A stretch of 9,967 bases of DNA, taken from assembly GCA_011372105.1 (NCBI GenBank), contig DRTT01000133.1, positions 1 to 9,967 on the forward strand, read 5' to 3'. Under the pieces are notes generated by a model that had not been told where the DNA came from, ran no database searches, and worked only from the letters and a program-made list of their open reading frames with translations. Made by a program: the position numbers and the translations under genes. The first letter of the stretch is position 1; each line of letters starts with the position of its first letter. The stretch is from Candidatus Aerophobota bacterium. Its GTDB lineage: Bacteria > Aerophobota > Aerophobia > Aerophobales > B3-G15. This document shows, piece after piece, positions 1 through 6,392 of this stretch.

Positions 1-516
1 CACAATATAAGTCTTTGAAGGATCAGCGCCTATAGAGATCACCCGTTCAAAACATTTTTTGCTGGCAACAAAATGAAAATCGGAGAAAACAGTGATAGCA
101 TCGCGTATCCTATCATCTATTGAACCTGAAAGATGTCCACCACCAATATGAGCAACAGGTATATTCAAGTGTTTACAAACTATAGCTCCTGCCAGCATCT
201 CGCCTCTGTCTCCCAGAAGAAGTGTTAAATCCGGCATGATTTTCTCCATAGCCTGGGCAATCCCAACAACTCCAATCCCAAAAGATTTTGCCATTGCACC
301 TCCTCCGTCACTGCACAAAAGCATATCCACCTTTTCATCCACCCGGAATTTTTCCTCTATTTCCTGAAGTGTATACCCAAATTCAGGAGCAAGATGCATA
401 GAAGTTGCTATAATGTGCAGTTTAAAATCAGGATGTTCTTGAATAGCCCTCAGGATATAATAGGCTCTTCCAAAGTCAGCTCTGGAACCTGTAATATACA
501 CTATTTTCTTTCTCAT
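1..516 (-). CDS. neuC: Hydrolysing UDP-GlcNAc 2-epimerase, NeuC/LegG type (partial, C-terminus beyond left edge)
   Basis: This gene is open from an ATG at 516 to the window edge, giving 172 residues of a protein that is usually about 370-390 long. The family opens the sugar ring of UDP-GlcNAc (or UDP-2,4-diacetamido-trideoxyglucose, or the GDP form), releasing the nucleotide and giving the ManNAc-like sugar that NeuB condenses with phosphoenolpyruvate. The N-terminus reads MRKKIVYITGSRADFGRAYY, the usual GT-B-like start (TGSRADFG). LLLGDRGEMLAGAI and HIGGGHLSGSIDDRIRDAIT follow at about residues 107-148, both family hallmarks. The usual RHAIT is RDAIT here. The ATG lies 5 nt after the neuB stop, so the two genes are probably translationally coupled; no strong Shine-Dalgarno site is visible. 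The exact substrate (sialic versus legionaminic pathway) cannot be read from this part. Confidence 0.9.
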   Translation of the reverse strand, partial: MRKKIVYITGSRADFGRAYYILRAIQEHPDFKLHIIATSMHLAPEFGYTLQEIEEKFRVDEKVDMLLCSDGGGAMAKSFGIGVVGIAQAMEKIMPDLTLLLGDRGEMLAGAIVCKHLNIPVAHIGGGHLSGSIDDRIRDAITVFSDFHFVASKKCFERVISIGADPSKTYIV

Positions 517-521
517 AATTT

Positions 522-1571
522 TCACTCTATTTTATCCATTGAAATCAACTCGTCCTTTCCTATAGCTTGTTTGGTTTTTCTTCCAATAATGAAATCCACG
601 TATCTTGGTTCAATTCCTGTCCCCGGCCTTTTAAAGGTAAGCATATTCTCCGTGAGGGATACTCCTTCGGGTATAAATTCTTTTGCCACAATACTTTTTC
701 TTACAACCTTTTTAATTTCTTCTTCTTTCTCCGTTGGTCTTTTTATTCCGTCTCCCAAAGCTTTTTCCACCTCTCTTACAGAATTTACCATTTTTTTAAA
801 TTCATCAGGCTCAAGAGAAGCCTTATGGTCAGGTCCTGGAAGATTTTTATCTAAGGTAAGGTGCTTTTCAATAACACATGCTCCAAGTGCGAAGGCAACC
901 GCAGGGATTGTAAGGCTTAGTGTATGGTCTGAAAAACCAACAGGGAGACCAAAGGCACATCTAAGTGTTTGCAAAGTTCTCAAGTTCACATCCTGTGGCT
1001 CAACAGGATAACCTGTAACACAGTGAAGAAGAACAATATCCTCAACTCCTTCATCCCTAATAACGTCAATAGCATCCTCCACCTCTCCAAGCTTTGACAT
1101 TCCTGTGGATAGAATAATAGGTTTTTTCTTTTTTGCTATGTATCTTAAAAAAGGAAGGTTTGTTATCTCACCTGATGGAATTTTAAAAGCAGGAACATCA
1201 ATTTCACATAAAAGATCAACACTTTCTATGTCAAAAGGAGAAGATAAAAAGATAATATCTTTTTTCTTTGCATAATCTGCAAGCTCTTTGAAGTCTTCTC
1301 TGTTTAACTCAAGCCTTCTAACCATCTCGTATTGAGATTCCTGGTCTTTTCTACTCTCTTTCTGATAATTAGCTTTTACTGCATCCTCTGTCAGGATATT
1401 CTTTGCTTTAAAAGTCTGGAACTTAACTGCGTCTGCTCCTGCTTTTTTGGCAGCATCAATCAGCCTTTTAGCAAGAATAACATCTCCATTATGGTTTATT
1501 CCTGCCTCTGCAACTATAAAACAGCTTTCTCCCTCTCCCACTACTTTACCTGAAACTTTTACTTTCCTCAT
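522..1571 (-). CDS. neuB: Nonulosonic acid synthase (N-acetylneuraminate / legionaminate synthase)
   Basis: The 349-residue protein matches the full length of NeuB/LegI enzymes, which condense phosphoenolpyruvate with ManNAc or its 2,4-diacetamido analogue in the cytoplasm. The N-terminal TIM barrel carries AEAGINHNG (21-29, with the catalytic-type Glu22), KFQTFKA (50-56), PSGEITN (132-138), LSTGM (154-158), LHCVTGYP (182-189), GFSDHT (212-217), EKH (235-237) and PGPDHKASL (245-253). His216 and His237 line up with the two metal-ligand histidines of meningococcal NeuB. A C-terminal antifreeze-like SAF domain (about 290-349) contains KRPGTGI. The style of these motifs is closer to the NeuB/LegI group than to PseI, which favours a sialic- or legionaminic-type product. 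The ATG at 1571 has an AAGGAGAT site about 5 nt upstream, inside neuA, which it overlaps by 26 nt. Confidence 0.95.
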   Translation of the reverse strand: MRKVKVSGKVVGEGESCFIVAEAGINHNGDVILAKRLIDAAKKAGADAVKFQTFKAKNILTEDAVKANYQKESRKDQESQYEMVRRLELNREDFKELADYAKKKDIIFLSSPFDIESVDLLCEIDVPAFKIPSGEITNLPFLRYIAKKKKPIILSTGMSKLGEVEDAIDVIRDEGVEDIVLLHCVTGYPVEPQDVNLRTLQTLRCAFGLPVGFSDHTLSLTIPAVAFALGACVIEKHLTLDKNLPGPDHKASLEPDEFKKMVNSVREVEKALGDGIKRPTEKEEEIKKVVRKSIVAKEFIPEGVSLTENMLTFKRPGTGIEPRYVDFIIGRKTKQAIGKDELISMDKIE

Positions 1572-2268
1572 AAATCTCCTTTCTCATAAGTTCTCTTGCA
1601 AGAATAAGGTCAAGCTCATCGTCTATATCTATACTTTCCTCCGGTTTCATAAAATAAGGCAAAGTCTTACCGTTGAAGTAATTAAGATTATTTTTAAAAA
1701 GTTTATCTGGAGTATAGATAAATATTGCTCCGTTAAGAACATAAGTTCTGGGCAGGTCCTGTCTTCTTTTCCCTGACAGATTATGTTTGAGAAGAGGCTT
1801 AAGGTAATTTTTTTCAGCCGTGAAACACCAAAAAGGTGTTATCTTGGCCTCACAAACGCTTACAACAAAATCACAATCACTTTTAAGAAAAAGTTCTACT
1901 GCCTCATCTATATGATAGGATTTCCTGAAAGGGGAAGTCGGCTGTAGAATAACTATAAGATCAGGTTTATATCCCTCTTTTTCAAGTTCCTGCAAAGCAT
2001 GCAAAATGACAGGTGAGGTAGGAGTATCATCCCTGGCAAGTTCCTTCGGTCTCTTTATAACTTTTGCCCCATACTTTGCCGCAAGAGCAGCTATTATCCT
2101 GCTATCTGTTGAAACAACCACCCTGCTTAAAAATTTTGATTTTAAAGCCTCATTTATGGTGTAAAATATCAAAGGTTTTCCATCTACAAATCTAACATTT
2201 TTCCTTGGAATACCTTTTGAGCCACCCCTTGCAGGTATGAATCCGAGAATGTTTTTTATTTTTTTCAC
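1546..2268 (-). CDS. neuA: CMP-nonulosonate (sialate/legionaminate) cytidylyltransferase
   Basis: The 240-residue enzyme activates a nonulosonic acid with CTP to give the CMP-sugar donor. IPARGGSKGIPRKN (11-24) is the signature CTP-binding loop. STDS (53-56), QPTSPFR (109-115), RQDLPRTYVLNGAIFI (169-184) and SIDIDDELD (212-220, with the metal-binding aspartates) complete the single-domain fold. The length equals that of LegF/PseF-type enzymes, without the extra domain of some NeuA proteins. The start codon is GTG, in a GTGA overlap with the stop of the upstream dehydratase gene. An AGGAGAG site lies about 7 nt upstream and fixes this start. The 3' end overlaps neuB by 26 nt. Sequence alone does not separate neuraminate, legionaminate and pseudaminate specificity. 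Confidence 0.93.
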   Translation of the reverse strand: MKKIKNILGFIPARGGSKGIPRKNVRFVDGKPLIFYTINEALKSKFLSRVVVSTDSRIIAALAAKYGAKVIKRPKELARDDTPTSPVILHALQELEKEGYKPDLIVILQPTSPFRKSYHIDEAVELFLKSDCDFVVSVCEAKITPFWCFTAEKNYLKPLLKHNLSGKRRQDLPRTYVLNGAIFIYTPDKLFKNNLNYFNGKTLPYFMKPEESIDIDDELDLILARELMRKEIYEESKSFR

Positions 2269-3536
2269 AAAAGACTCTCCTCCTCAAGTAATTTTTTTAA
2301 TTCTTCTTTAGATAAAAATTCCCCTTTCTCGGAAGTGCAGTGATTGTTATCTGTCAAAATAAAAGCTCCAGGATAGGAATATTTTCCATCACCTGATTTA
2401 AAAGGAGGAAGGATTATATACATATCTTCTCTTTCAAGGGCTCTTTTTTCCTCATCTTTTGTCATAAGCTCCTCATACAATTTTTCACCAGGTTTTGTTC
2501 CGATTTCTTTGATTCCGTTCTTAAAACCCAAAACTTCTTCTATTGCCTCCACAAGATCAACAATTCTTACGACGGGCATCTTGGGGACAAAAACTTCTCC
2601 TCCCCTCGTCAGAAAACTTGCTTTAAAAATGAAATCCACAGCATCTTTCAAAGACATAACAAATCTTGTCATTTTTTTACTTGTGAGGGTAATTTTTTCT
2701 CCTTTTAAAAGTTGATTTTTAAATAAGGGAACAGCAGAGCCTCTTGAGCCCAAAACATTGCCAAATCTCACTGTGGCAAATACTGTTCTTCTTTTCCCCT
2801 TATAATAATTTGCTGCAGTGAAAAGCTTCTCAGCCATAAGTTTTGTAGCTCCCATTGTGCTTGTGGGATTTACCGCTTTATCAGTTGATGTAAAAATTAC
2901 CTTTTCCGCATTTACTTTTAAGGCGGCATTTATCACATTTTGAGAACCATATACATTGGTATTGATTGCCTCAAAGGGATTGTATTCACAGGAAGCAACG
3001 TGTTTTAAGGCTGCAAGGTGAAACACAATATCAACATCCTCCATGGCCATCTCCAGTCTCTTTCCATCTCTTACATCTCCGATGAAAAACCTTAAATTTT
3101 CCACCTGCCTGAATTCTTCAGCCATCTCAAATTGTTTTGTCTCATCTCTACTGTATATGCGGACTACAGAAGGCGAAAAGGAAAGAAGTCTTCTGGTGAG
3201 TTCTCTTCCCACTGTTCCTGTCCCACCGGTTATCAATACCTTTTTACCCTGGAAATAATTTCCTTCCTCCAGTGAATTTTTTTCCCTCTCCAGCATAGTT
3301 GACCGCTCAATACCTAAAGCTTTTTTCGCCCCCTTCACAGTGTATCCTTTGTCCTTTATAAGTTCCTTAATCTTCATAAGAACCTTCAAATCATCTTCTC
3401 TGTACCTTCTGTGCCTCCCCTTACTCCTGTAAGGCCTGATAAAATCACCAAACTCTTTTTCCCAGTATCTTAAAGTATACGGCTTTACCCCTATTCTCCG
3501 GCAAAGCTCACCGATTCTGATAAAACCTTTATTCAT
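2265..3536 (-). CDS. MerR-type HTH domain fused to UDP-N-acetylhexosamine 4,6-dehydratase (SDR, Polysacc_synt_2)
   Basis: This is a 423-residue two-domain protein. Residues 6-75 form a MerR-like winged helix (RIGELCRRIGVKPYTLRYWE, then SKGRHRRYREDDL and KGYTVKGAKKALG). A linker of about 20 residues leads to a full dehydratase at 98-423: NAD-binding TGGTGTVG (103-110), SRDETK (129-134), GDVRD (153-157), AALKHV (175-180), the active-site stretch TSTDKAVNPTSTMGATK (216-232), RFGNVLGSRGS (257-267) and GEKLYEEL (350-357). Such enzymes convert UDP-GlcNAc to its 4-keto-6-deoxy form, the entry step for bacillosamine, legionaminate or pseudaminate. The catalytic tyrosine position is Met228 (MxxxK), as in WbpM/PglF and CapE relatives. 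The ATG at 3536 has an AGAGGAAA site close upstream. The internal Met81 (3296) lacks a good ribosome site, so the fusion is probably translated as one chain. This is the first gene of the sugar operon, behind a sigma28-like promoter. Confidence 0.9.
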   Translation of the reverse strand: MNKGFIRIGELCRRIGVKPYTLRYWEKEFGDFIRPYRSKGRHRRYREDDLKVLMKIKELIKDKGYTVKGAKKALGIERSTMLEREKNSLEEGNYFQGKKVLITGGTGTVGRELTRRLLSFSPSVVRIYSRDETKQFEMAEEFRQVENLRFFIGDVRDGKRLEMAMEDVDIVFHLAALKHVASCEYNPFEAINTNVYGSQNVINAALKVNAEKVIFTSTDKAVNPTSTMGATKLMAEKLFTAANYYKGKRRTVFATVRFGNVLGSRGSAVPLFKNQLLKGEKITLTSKKMTRFVMSLKDAVDFIFKASFLTRGGEVFVPKMPVVRIVDLVEAIEEVLGFKNGIKEIGTKPGEKLYEELMTKDEEKRALEREDMYIILPPFKSGDGKYSYPGAFILTDNNHCTSEKGEFLSKEELKKLLEEESLL

Positions 3537-3562
3537 AAGTTTCCTCTCGCCGTTTTATCTAC

Positions 3563-3590
3563 TTATCGGCAAAATCCACAAAATACTTTA
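3563..3590 (-). promoter_or_regulatory. Sigma28 (FliA)-type promoter for the nonulosonate operon
   Basis: On the minus strand, TAAAGTAT (3590-3583) is followed after 12 nt by GCCGATAA (3570-3563). The second element matches the FliA -10 consensus at all 8 positions, and the first matches TAAAGTTT at 7 of 8. The usual spacer is 11 nt. Transcription would start near 3556, leaving a leader of about 20 nt that carries the AGAGG ribosome site of the MerR-dehydratase gene. This would tie the sugar operon to late flagellar expression. Confidence 0.65.
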
Positions 3591-3642
3591 ACTTTATAAT
3601 GCAAAACTTATACCATTTATGTAAAAATTTATTAAACACCTC

Positions 3643-3670
3643 TTGCTAAAAAGGAAAATTCCTGTATAAT
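3643..3670 (+). promoter_or_regulatory. Sigma70-type promoter for the coiled-coil gene pair
   Basis: TTGCTA (3643-3648) and a consensus TATAAT (3665-3670) are separated by 16 nt. The ATG at 3700 lies 30 nt downstream, with a GGAGA ribosome site at 3689-3693. The promoter is divergent from the sigma28-type promoter within the same 163-nt gap (3537-3699). Confidence 0.6.
3652..3663. promoter_or_regulatory. Short dyad between -35 and -10 (possible operator)
   Basis: AGGAA and TTCCT arms flank a 2-nt centre, placed almost exactly in the middle of the spacer of the plus-strand promoter. MerR-family proteins bind dyads in this position, although their promoters usually have longer spacers (19-20 nt) than the 16 nt here. 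Five-base arms in AT-rich DNA can occur by chance, so this is only a candidate. Confidence 0.25.
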
Positions 3671-3699
3671 AAATTGCGGAGAAAAATTGGAGAAAAAAA

Positions 3700-4068
3700 A
3701 TGGGAGTCTATGAGAATGTAAAAAGGGCTCTGCAGGACATTGTAGCACCAGAGATAAAAGCCTTACGGGTGGAGATAAAAAGGCTTGATGAGAAGATAGA
3801 GACTCTTGGTGGGAAAATGGAGGCTGACTACAAGAGGTTGGACGAGAAGATAGATTCTCTCAGAGAGGTGGAGATAAAAAGGCTTGATGAGAAGATAGAA
3901 TCCCTCTCAAGAGGAATTGGAGATAAAATAAATTCTCTCCGAAACGAGCTCCTGGCAGAAATAAGAAGAGTTGACGGAAGAATAGACTCACTCGACTCTC
4001 ATCTACAGGTAGCAATGGACATTCGTGAAAGACTTGCCAAAGTTGAGGCAAAACTCGCCGGAGGTTAA
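3700..4068 (+). CDS. Small charged coiled-coil protein with KRLDEKI repeats
   Basis: This 122-residue protein is not assignable to a family of known function. It is almost entirely predicted helix, has no Cys, Trp or Phe, no signal peptide and no membrane segment, so it is probably cytoplasmic. KRLDEKI occurs at residues 27-33, 45-51 and 60-66, and a diverged copy, RRVDGRI, is at 89-95. The rest also reads as an amphipathic helix, ending in HLQVAMDIRERLAKVEAKLA. The ATG has GGAGA 6-7 nt upstream. The gene is first of a two-gene plus-strand unit; its stop overlaps the ribosome-site region of the next gene and leaves 1 nt before that ATG. It may be a scaffold or oligomerisation protein, but the sequence shows no specific role and no direct link to flagella apart from position. 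Confidence 0.75.
   Translation: MGVYENVKRALQDIVAPEIKALRVEIKRLDEKIETLGGKMEADYKRLDEKIDSLREVEIKRLDEKIESLSRGIGDKINSLRNELLAEIRRVDGRIDSLDSHLQVAMDIRERLAKVEAKLAGG
3768..3899 (+). repeat. Identical 33-bp direct repeat within the coiled-coil gene
   Basis: The stretch 3768-3800 is repeated base for base at 3867-3899, an offset of 99 bp (33 codons). It encodes VEIKRLDEKI both times. A diverged copy of the KRLDEKI part lies between them at about 3832-3852. The identity points to a recent in-frame duplication or gene conversion. Confidence 0.85.
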
Positions 4069-4069
4069 G

Positions 4070-4432
4070 ATGGGTGAGAAAGAACGGTTTGAAATTATCC
4101 TTGAAGACCTTAATAGAAAAATGGACCTTCTTATAGAAGGACACAGAACTTTAGATCAAAAAATAGATAGAATAGCAGATGGGTTGAGGCAGGAGATGCA
4201 CCAGATGAGAGGTGAACTTCAAGCTGAGATAATTGGGGTGAGAGATGGATTGAAAGAAGAGGTGCACAAAACAAGAGAAGAATTAACAGAAGAAATAAAA
4301 AAAAGAGAAGAAGGGCTAAAAAAAGAGATAAGTAAAACAAGAAGAGAACTTGGCGAGAAAATAGACAAAATTTCAGAAAAACTTTTAGACCACGAAAGAA
4401 GAATAAAGGCTCTTGAAAATACTACCCCCTGA
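4070..4432 (+). CDS. Small coiled-coil protein built of 11-residue (hendecad) repeats
   Basis: This is a 120-residue protein of unknown function, read from the ATG at 4070, which has GGAGG at 4060-4064 and a 5-nt gap. An in-frame GTG at 4025 would add 15 residues but lies inside the previous gene without support. Residues 38-103 are six consecutive 11-residue units of the pattern (G/E)-L-x-x-E-(I/V/M)-x-x-x-R-x, for example GLKEEVHKTRE and ELTEEIKKREE; the arginine is lost in the last unit. A seventh, weaker unit follows. Hendecads make long straight or slightly right-handed coiled coils. No signal peptide or membrane segment is seen. It is probably co-transcribed with the preceding coiled-coil gene, and the two may pair. 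Its stop faces the stop of the Maf gene 23 nt away; no clear hairpin terminator is visible there. Confidence 0.78.
   Translation: MGEKERFEIILEDLNRKMDLLIEGHRTLDQKIDRIADGLRQEMHQMRGELQAEIIGVRDGLKEEVHKTREELTEEIKKREEGLKKEISKTRRELGEKIDKISEKLLDHERRIKALENTTP
4181..4378 (+). repeat. Six tandem 33-bp (11-codon) units
   Basis: Six diverged 11-codon units encode residues 38-103 of the second coiled-coil protein. Leu/hydrophobic positions 2 and 6 are kept throughout, and Glu/Lys at position 5 and Arg at position 10 in most units. The DNA copies have diverged, so the repeat is clear at protein level rather than base level. Confidence 0.7.
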
Positions 4433-4455
4433 CTCCTTTCTGCAAAAATCAAAAC

Positions 4456-6390
4456 TTAAGAAATACTTGCAAGAGAAAACTCAAAATCTTTAATAAGTTT
4501 GGTGGTTGCTTTTTTCACACCTTCGTAAAATATTCCCACCTTTTCCATCTGGTTTATAAGTTTTTTTCTCTTTGAAAATTTATCCAGCCTTAAATTTGTC
4601 CTGCGTTGTGCAAGATAAAGATGGGAATACATTTCGTCTTCAAGAAAGGAGCGAATATATTCTTCAAATTTCCCAATTTTTTCCTGCAATCTGTTGGATT
4701 CGCTTGCCAGAGATTTTAACTCCCTGTAATTTGAGATTTTTCTTTTAAAACCTTCCTGTAATCTTGCCACTGCTTTTTGTCCCTGTTCTGCATAAAAATT
4801 TATTTCTCTTAATTTCAAAATCACTCTTTTCATTTCTTCCCTCAATCCATCAAGATCAACCTCTTCCTTTACTCTGGCTGCCTCTTCCAGAATCTTCCTC
4901 ACCTCAAATTCCTCCTGACAGTATTTCTCCACCACCTTCTCCAATGGCATAATCTCTGTTCCTCCTATCCTGGCACCTCCTTCTGTTGCATCTATCACTT
5001 TTGTCTTTGTTGACCCAATTAACCTCTCAAAATAAATAAGATAAGAATACATATCAGGACTTGTGGGAACAGGCCTGCCGTAAATATCCTCAACCATAAC
5101 AAGATCTCTTGCAACCCAGTTTCCTTCCTCTGTTCTTATAAGAAGATATTTCTTACCCGTCTTTTTATCAACTCCAACGGCTATTTTCTTTCGAGGAACA
5201 GCTCCTCCTGCGTGCGTAACTCCTCCTGGATAACAGAGGTCCTGACCTACAAGCACAATAGGATTTGCTCCTGAAGCCTCTGCAAGAGAAAAAGCAGTAT
5301 GAGCAACACTTGCCCCTTTATTTAAAAGACCCTTGTCTCCCACAAATCTTTCAAGCCATCTTGTGAGGGGTTTGCGGATGTTAATAATGAATTTTTTCCC
5401 TTTGAAGTCAGATAGGACCCTGGGGTAAACCTCAGGGTCTGCTGCAAGAAAAAGGTCATCTGTTTTATCCATTACTCCATTGAAAAGATTTCTCGCACCT
5501 ATTCCATAATCAATACTTACAACTATATCGGGTTTTACACCTTTCTCAAGCAAAGTTTTTAAAGCAGCATCAACACAGATAATTAAAGCTCTGTTTTTTG
5601 CCCGGTGTAAAACGTGGACATTCTTATCAAGAGAGGGACCGGCAGCCACACAAATTGCGGGTTTATTTTTAAACCTGCCAAAAAGATTCTTTACTCCGGG
5701 ATTTTTTATCACCTCAGGAATATTAAGAAGAATGTTCTTTTGAAAAACACCTCCCTTTGCAATATTTGTGGTGAGATTGGTTACTGACCAGAATATAGCA
5801 TCCTGAACAGATTTTTTTATCTGACTCATCTTATCCTTCAAAAGGTAAAAATAGGGATTGTATAATACAATAGAACTTTTCCCTGTTAAGAAAACTTCCG
5901 CCAGAGGTAATACTTCTTTTTTTATCTTTAAGGGGTCTTCCTCCAGAACCAGTTTCACCTTGGGAGAGGAAAGAATAAAAGAAAGGTCCAGAACACCAAG
6001 AGCAAGTTTAAAAAAAGAAGGACAGGGTTCTATAATAAGCACAAGTTTTATCCATGGACAGGTTCTTAAAATTTCCTCAACATGGTAACCCAGTCCAAAT
6101 CCAATAACTATTAAAAAAAGAGTATCCTCTAAGTTATATCCTGTAATAAAGTTTTTTGCCTCTTTGAAAGGGTCATAGGCACTGTGGAATAGAATCTCTC
6201 CCCCATCTTCTTTTCTCACTTTCAATGTGAAAGGTCCCTTTCTTGTCTTTACAACCTCTGCATTTTGAGGAAAGGGTAGAGATTCAATTTTTTCAATAAG
6301 TTTTTTCCCTTCTTTTCTCTCTTCTAATACAGATAAATTCTTCTTATAAAAGCCATCAATAAAAAATTCTCTGGAGAAAACTCTTTTCAT
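4456..6390 (-). CDS. maf: Motility accessory factor (Maf)-type flagellin glycosyltransferase, DUF115/MptE-like
   Basis: The 644-residue protein has the full Maf architecture. The N-terminal domain carries VIGFGLGYHVEEIL (95-108) and LVLIIEP (116-122). A central Rossmann-like DUF115 domain has CVAAGPSLDKN (247-257), PDIVVSIDY (287-295) and GQDLCYPGGVTHAGGA (382-397). DATEGGARIGGTEIMPL (467-483) is followed by a helical C-terminal part (about 485-644). In Campylobacter, Aeromonas and Geobacillus, Maf proteins are required to put pseudaminic or legionaminic acid on flagellin Ser/Thr in the cytoplasm, using the CMP-sugar as donor. The gene follows the 206-residue unknown gene after 2 nt with no clear Shine-Dalgarno, suggesting translational coupling, and so is probably in the fliD-fliS unit. 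The nearby NulO operon would supply its donor. It is convergent with the coiled-coil pair. Confidence 0.9.
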   Translation of the reverse strand: MKRVFSREFFIDGFYKKNLSVLEERKEGKKLIEKIESLPFPQNAEVVKTRKGPFTLKVRKEDGGEILFHSAYDPFKEAKNFITGYNLEDTLFLIVIGFGLGYHVEEILRTCPWIKLVLIIEPCPSFFKLALGVLDLSFILSSPKVKLVLEEDPLKIKKEVLPLAEVFLTGKSSIVLYNPYFYLLKDKMSQIKKSVQDAIFWSVTNLTTNIAKGGVFQKNILLNIPEVIKNPGVKNLFGRFKNKPAICVAAGPSLDKNVHVLHRAKNRALIICVDAALKTLLEKGVKPDIVVSIDYGIGARNLFNGVMDKTDDLFLAADPEVYPRVLSDFKGKKFIINIRKPLTRWLERFVGDKGLLNKGASVAHTAFSLAEASGANPIVLVGQDLCYPGGVTHAGGAVPRKKIAVGVDKKTGKKYLLIRTEEGNWVARDLVMVEDIYGRPVPTSPDMYSYLIYFERLIGSTKTKVIDATEGGARIGGTEIMPLEKVVEKYCQEEFEVRKILEEAARVKEEVDLDGLREEMKRVILKLREINFYAEQGQKAVARLQEGFKRKISNYRELKSLASESNRLQEKIGKFEEYIRSFLEDEMYSHLYLAQRRTNLRLDKFSKRKKLINQMEKVGIFYEGVKKATTKLIKDFEFSLASIS

Positions 6391-6392
6391 TT

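Noticed and set aside
394..1011. Plus-strand open frame antisense to neuC/neuB
   Set aside because: It is a shadow of two convincing minus-strand genes, and its translation shows no recognisable motif.
3294..3296. Separate dehydratase start at the internal Met81 (removing the MerR domain)
   Set aside because: Only a weak GAGCGG precedes it, while the start at 3536 has AGAGGAAA and the MerR domain is intact and in frame.
3549..3570. GCCG/CGGC inverted repeat around the expected sugar-operon transcription start
   Set aside because: Its arms are only 4 bp, separated by 14 nt, and one arm is part of the sigma28 -10 element, so it is most likely incidental.
4025..4069. Upstream GTG start for the second coiled-coil gene
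   Set aside because: It lies inside the preceding gene with no ribosome site, whereas the ATG at 4070 has GGAGG 5 nt upstream.
4433..4455. Bidirectional terminator between the convergent coiled-coil and maf genes
   Set aside because: The 23-nt gap contains no GC-rich hairpin or T-tract on either strand.
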